A stretch of DNA of 16,687 nt from an uncultured Subdoligranulum sp. (lineage in GTDB: Bacteria; Bacillota_A; Clostridia; Oscillospirales; Ruminococcaceae): NCBI RefSeq assembly GCF_937890665.1, contig NZ_CALADU010000314.1, positions 1 to 16,687 on the forward strand. Reading direction: 5' to 3'. Positions 13,767 through 16,687 of the stretch are shown here, in pieces (position 1 is the stretch's first letter; the number at the start of each line of letters is the position of its first letter). The position numbers were made by a program, and so were the translations under genes. The notes under the pieces were generated by a model. It was not told the DNA's origin, ran no database searches, and worked only from the letters and a program-made list of their open reading frames with translations.

Positions 13767-13858
13767 AGGCAGTATACGAACTGTACAAAAAAGAAGTGTG
13801 AAATGGGAAAAAAATCAAACGATCCGTCATAGACGGCGGAAAAAGGGAGGGTTCTTTT

Positions 13859-15214
13859 ATGAGCGATTACGCAGCCATTGAAAAGGAAGCACGCATCTTT
13901 ACCGAAGAATGCGTCACCAACAACCGTGTGGACCCGGCATTGTTTGCCCAGTACCACATCAAGCGCGGTTTGCGGGACCAAGACGGTAAAGGCGTGCTGG
14001 CGGGCATTACCAACATTTCCCGCATCGATGCCTTTGAGCAGCGGGACGGCAAACAAGTCCCCTGTGACGGTAAGCTGTGGTACCGCGGCTACAACGTCTA
14101 TGACTTGATCCGCGGCCTGCGGGGCAAGCGCTATGCCTTCGAGGAAGCCGCCTACCTGCTGCTTTTGGGGGACCTGCCCAACGAGCAGCAGTTGGAATCC
14201 TTCAAAGACTGTTTGGCCAAGTGCCGGGACCTGCCCACCAACTTTGTGCGGGACGTCATCATGAAGGCACCCAGCAAAGACCTGATGAACTCGCTGACCC
14301 GCAGCGTGCTGACGCTGGCCAGCTATGACGATGACATCGGCAAGACCGACCTGCAGACCCAGTTGGAACAGTGCATCAAGCTTATCAGTGTATTCCCCAT
14401 GCTGGCGGTCTACGGCTACCATGCTTACCACTATTATGAGTGCGACGGCAGCATGTACATCCACCGGCCCAAGCCGGAACTTTCCACCGCCGAAAACCTG
14501 CTCCAGATGCTGCGCCCCGACCGGCAGTACACCGACTTGGAAGCCCACGTGCTGGATATCGCCCTGCTGCTTCATATGGAGCACGGCGGCGGCAACAACT
14601 CCACCTTCACCACCCGCGTCGTCACCTCCTCCGGGTCGGACACCTACTCGGTCATTGCGGCGGCGCTCTCCAGCCTGAAAGGCCCTAAGCACGGCGGCGC
14701 CAACATCAAGGTCATGCATATGATGGACGACGTCCGCGCTCATGTGGCCGACCCCACCGACGAGGACGCCATGCGGGATTACCTGCGCAAGATCGTGGAC
14801 CGGCAGGCCTTCGACCAGAAGGGCCTGATCTACGGCGTGGGTCACGCGGTTTACTCCCTCAGTGACCCCCGTGCCGTGGTGTTCAAAAACTTCGTTCACC
14901 AGCTTGCGGACGCCAAGGGCCGGGACCGCGACTTTGAATACTACAACACCATCGAGCGGCTGGCCCCGCAGGTCATCGCCGAAAAGCGGCATATCTACAA
15001 GGGCGTTTCTGCCAACGTGGACTTCTACTCCGGCTTTGTCTATGACATGCTGGGCATTCCGGTGGAACTCTACACCCCCATCTTCGCCGTGGCCCGTATC
15101 GTGGGCTGGTCGGCCCATCGAATGGAGGAACTGGTCAATATGGACAAGATCATCCGCCCGGCCTACCAGAGCATCATGGTCCCCCGGGAGTATGTACCCC
15201 TGCAGGACCGCTGA
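13859..15214 (+). CDS. Citrate synthase
   Basis: This 451-residue enzyme condenses acetyl-CoA and oxaloacetate to citrate, entry to the citrate/2-oxoglutarate (glutamate) branch. Family marks: RGYNVYDLI near residue 76; MEHGGGNNSTFTTRVVTSSGSD (His242); the catalytic GPKHGGAN (His278); GVGHAVY (His329); and the catalytic aspartate Asp396 in SGFVYDMLGIP, followed by YTPIFAVARIVGWSAH. The three catalytic residues His278, His329 and Asp396 are all present, so it should be active. Length is near that of long clostridial forms. The N-terminal ~40 residues are polar and resemble other Firmicute citrate synthases of this group. GGGAGGG seven bases ahead fixes the start at 13859. It stands as a single gene with strong promoter. 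No aconitase or isocitrate dehydrogenase gene lies in the window. Confidence 0.96.
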   Translation: MSDYAAIEKEARIFTEECVTNNRVDPALFAQYHIKRGLRDQDGKGVLAGITNISRIDAFEQRDGKQVPCDGKLWYRGYNVYDLIRGLRGKRYAFEEAAYLLLLGDLPNEQQLESFKDCLAKCRDLPTNFVRDVIMKAPSKDLMNSLTRSVLTLASYDDDIGKTDLQTQLEQCIKLISVFPMLAVYGYHAYHYYECDGSMYIHRPKPELSTAENLLQMLRPDRQYTDLEAHVLDIALLLHMEHGGGNNSTFTTRVVTSSGSDTYSVIAAALSSLKGPKHGGANIKVMHMMDDVRAHVADPTDEDAMRDYLRKIVDRQAFDQKGLIYGVGHAVYSLSDPRAVVFKNFVHQLADAKGRDRDFEYYNTIERLAPQVIAEKRHIYKGVSANVDFYSGFVYDMLGIPVELYTPIFAVARIVGWSAHRMEELVNMDKIIRPAYQSIMVPREYVPLQDR

Positions 15215-15238
15215 CCTGCTTTCTTGAAAGAAAGCAGG
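15215..15238 (+). repeat. Hairpin directly after the citrate synthase stop
   Basis: CCTGCTTTCT (15215-15224) and AGAAAGCAGG (15229-15238) form a perfect 10-bp stem with loop TGAA starting one base after TGA. No T run follows, so it is probably a 3'-end stability hairpin or a dispersed intergenic repeat. A second weak stem CTTTCCC/GGGAAA follows at about 15246-15266. Confidence 0.55.
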
Positions 15239-15320
15239 CAAAGAACTTTCCCCTGACCGGGAAAAGGGCGGCGAGAGCACCGCTCATTAGGGGAATTTTT
15301 CCGAAAAAACACAACAAAAA

Positions 15321-15355
15321 CAGCCCCGCCGCAAATTTTGCGGCGGGGCTGCTGT
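15321..15355. terminator. Bidirectional terminator between citrate synthase and pyrG
   Basis: CAGCCCCGCCGCAAA (15321-15335) and its exact complement (15337-15351) form a GC-rich stem. On the minus strand it is followed by a T-rich tail (GTTTTTGTTGTG then TTTTTT), on the plus strand by CTGTTTTGG. It closes both convergent genes; pyrG ends 12 bp away. Confidence 0.9.
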
Positions 15356-15362
15356 TTTGGAA

Positions 15363-16687
15363 TTATTGGTCCATCATCACGTGATGATCGGTGGGGGCGT
15401 GCTCGGTCTGGTACTGGAGCGCTGCCGCCACAAAGCCCTTGAAGAGGGGATGGGCCCGGTTGGGACGGCTCTTGAATTCGGGATGGAACTGAACGCCCAC
15501 ATGGAAGGGACGCTCCGTCAGCTCCACGGCTTCCACCAGACGGCCGTCGGGGCTGGTGCCGGCGATGGTCAAGCCCTTCTGCTCAAACTCGGCACGGTAG
15601 TCGTTGTTGAATTCGTAGCGATGGCGATGCCGCTCGTCGATCTCCAGCTTGCCGTAGCAGCGGGCCATGGTGGTTTCCGGTGCGATGGTGCAGGGGTACT
15701 TGCCCAGACGCATCGTGCCGCCCTTGGGGATGTTGCCCTGCTGGTCGGGCATCAGGTCGATCACGTTGTGGGTACCCTCGGGGGTGAACTCGCTGGAATT
15801 GGCGTCGGTATACCCCAGCACGTTGCGGGCGTATTCCATGACCATGATCTGCATGCCCAAGCAGATGCCAAAGTAGGGAATATGCTGCTCCCGGGCATAC
15901 TGGGCAGCCTGAATCATGCCCTCGATGCCCCGGTCGCCAAAGCCGCCGGGCAGGATGATGCCGTCCACCTCGGACAGTTCCTCGGCGCAGCGATCCTGAT
16001 CCAACAGCGTTTCGCTGTCCACCCACTTGATGTTGACCTTGCTCTCGGTCTCAAAGCCGGCGTGGTACAAGCTCTCCATAACGCTCAGGTAGGCGTCGTG
16101 CAGTTTGACGTATTTGCCAACCAGCGCGATGGTGCAGGTGCGGCTGCGGGTCGCAATGCGGCTGATCAGCTCTTTCCACTCGGTCAGGTCGGTGGGCGGG
16201 GTGGTCAGGTGGAGCTGACGGACCACCACGTTGGTCAGACCGGCAGCGTCCAGCATCAGCGGGCACTCGTACAGGCTGGGCATGGTCAGGTTCTCGATGA
16301 CGCAGTCGGGGCGCACATTGCAGAACATGCTGATCTTGCGCTTGATGTCGTTGCCCACCGGGCCATCGGCGCGCAGCACGATGATGTTGGGGGCGATGCC
16401 CATGCCCTGCAGCTCCTTGCAGGAATGCTGGGCGGGCTTGGACTTGTACTCGTCAGAGCCGGAAATGTAAGGCACCAGCACCACATGGATGTAGCAGCAG
16501 TTTTCGGGGCCCTGCTCAATGCCGACCTGCCGGATGGCTTCCAAGAAGGGCTGGCTCTCGATGTCGCCGGTGGTGCCGCCGATCTCGGTGATGACCACAT
16601 CGGCTTCGGTGCTCTTGGCCAGATTGTAGATGTAGCTCTTGATCTCGTTGGTGATATGGGGGATGATCTGCACGGTCTGGCCCAGGT
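15363..16687 (-). CDS. pyrG: CTP synthase (partial, N-terminus off right edge)
   Basis: This enzyme makes CTP from UTP, ATP and glutamine. About 441 codons are visible; the frame continues past the edge (LGQT-VQIIPHITNEI), so the GTG near 16673 is not the start. Full enzymes have about 535 residues, so roughly 95 N-terminal residues with the ATP P-loop are missing. Visible amidoligase marks include EIGGTTGDIESQPFLEAIRQ, KPAQHSCKEL and MFCNV. The class I glutaminase half shows PGGFGDRGIEGMI, the nucleophile in GICLGMQ, GGTMRLG, ERHRHRYEFNN, and the His-Glu pair in QFHPEF. The C-terminus ends in a His-rich tail (HAPTDHHVMMDQ). It converges on citrate synthase across a shared terminator. Confidence 0.97.
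   Translation of the reverse strand, partial: LGQTVQIIPHITNEIKSYIYNLAKSTEADVVITEIGGTTGDIESQPFLEAIRQVGIEQGPENCCYIHVVLVPYISGSDEYKSKPAQHSCKELQGMGIAPNIIVLRADGPVGNDIKRKISMFCNVRPDCVIENLTMPSLYECPLMLDAAGLTNVVVRQLHLTTPPTDLTEWKELISRIATRSRTCTIALVGKYVKLHDAYLSVMESLYHAGFETESKVNIKWVDSETLLDQDRCAEELSEVDGIILPGGFGDRGIEGMIQAAQYAREQHIPYFGICLGMQIMVMEYARNVLGYTDANSSEFTPEGTHNVIDLMPDQQGNIPKGGTMRLGKYPCTIAPETTMARCYGKLEIDERHRHRYEFNNDYRAEFEQKGLTIAGTSPDGRLVEAVELTERPFHVGVQFHPEFKSRPNRAHPLFKGFVAAALQYQTEHAPTDHHVMMDQ

Noticed and set aside
13582..13881. 99-codon plus-strand frame between the small ORF and citrate synthase
   Set aside because: It would translate through a terminator hairpin and a perfect promoter and overlap the citrate synthase start; it has no ribosome site.
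13529..15280. 583-codon open frame antisense to citrate synthase
   Set aside because: It runs through the promoter and terminator of citrate synthase and shows no protein family features.

Overview
This window looks like a core-chromosome segment of a GC-rich Firmicute of the gut Ruminococcaceae/Oscillospiraceae type (Faecalibacterium, Gemmiger or Subdoligranulum-like). That placement is an inference. It rests on strong AGGAGG ribosome sites, LT(A/G)C lipoproteins, a tRNA gene with no encoded CCA, a CBS/DRTGG family II pyrophosphatase, and a CoA-disulfide reductase-rhodanese fusion in a small thiol operon. Most genes are GC-rich; the intergenic regions and one small broken gene (13312-13585) are AT-rich.

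Layout, left to right. (1) 1-2011, minus strand: a sugar ABC importer, with a lipoprotein binding protein translationally coupled to a permease that runs off the left edge. A divergent AraC-type regulator (2309-3199, plus) shares a 297-bp intergenic region holding two face-to-face promoters and a 30-bp operator-like palindrome. (2) 3247-3906, plus: a Crp/Fnr-family regulator with its own promoter, whose -35 box overlaps the araC-type stop codon. It converges through a bidirectional terminator hairpin on the minus-strand operon trxA, rhodanese, CoA-disulfide reductase-rhodanese (6330 to 3999). (3) 6468-6543, plus: tRNA-Pro(UGG) with promoter and terminator, then two tandem paralogous lipoproteins of unknown function (6701-7894, 7975-9207). 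(4) 9208-9562: a 355-bp non-coding stretch with a terminator palindrome and a dense set of RNA-like helices. (5) typA/bipA (minus) divergent from a CBS-domain pyrophosphatase (plus). (6) An AT-rich frameshifted small ORF, then citrate synthase behind a perfect-consensus promoter. (7) pyrG (CTP synthase, minus), which runs off the right edge.

How the genes fit together. The left block is a self-contained carbohydrate uptake locus with its regulator. The Trx/rhodanese/CoADR operon is a low-molecular-weight thiol and persulfide handling set, and the neighbouring Crp/Fnr-type regulator is a plausible but unproven controller. The right half is housekeeping: ribosome-associated GTPase, pyrophosphate removal, entry to the citrate branch, CTP synthesis.

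The most unusual signal is non-coding. The terminator hairpin at 3925-3960 and the first hairpin of the 9318-9555 element share an internal sequence (GAGTC-GCC ... GGC-AYGN) while the closing stem differs by compensatory G:C to A:T changes. The 9318-9555 element has a long-range closing helix and several purine triloop hairpins. It resembles a stand-alone HEARO/omegaRNA-like element with no nuclease gene beside it. That family assignment is tentative; the structure and covariation can be read directly.
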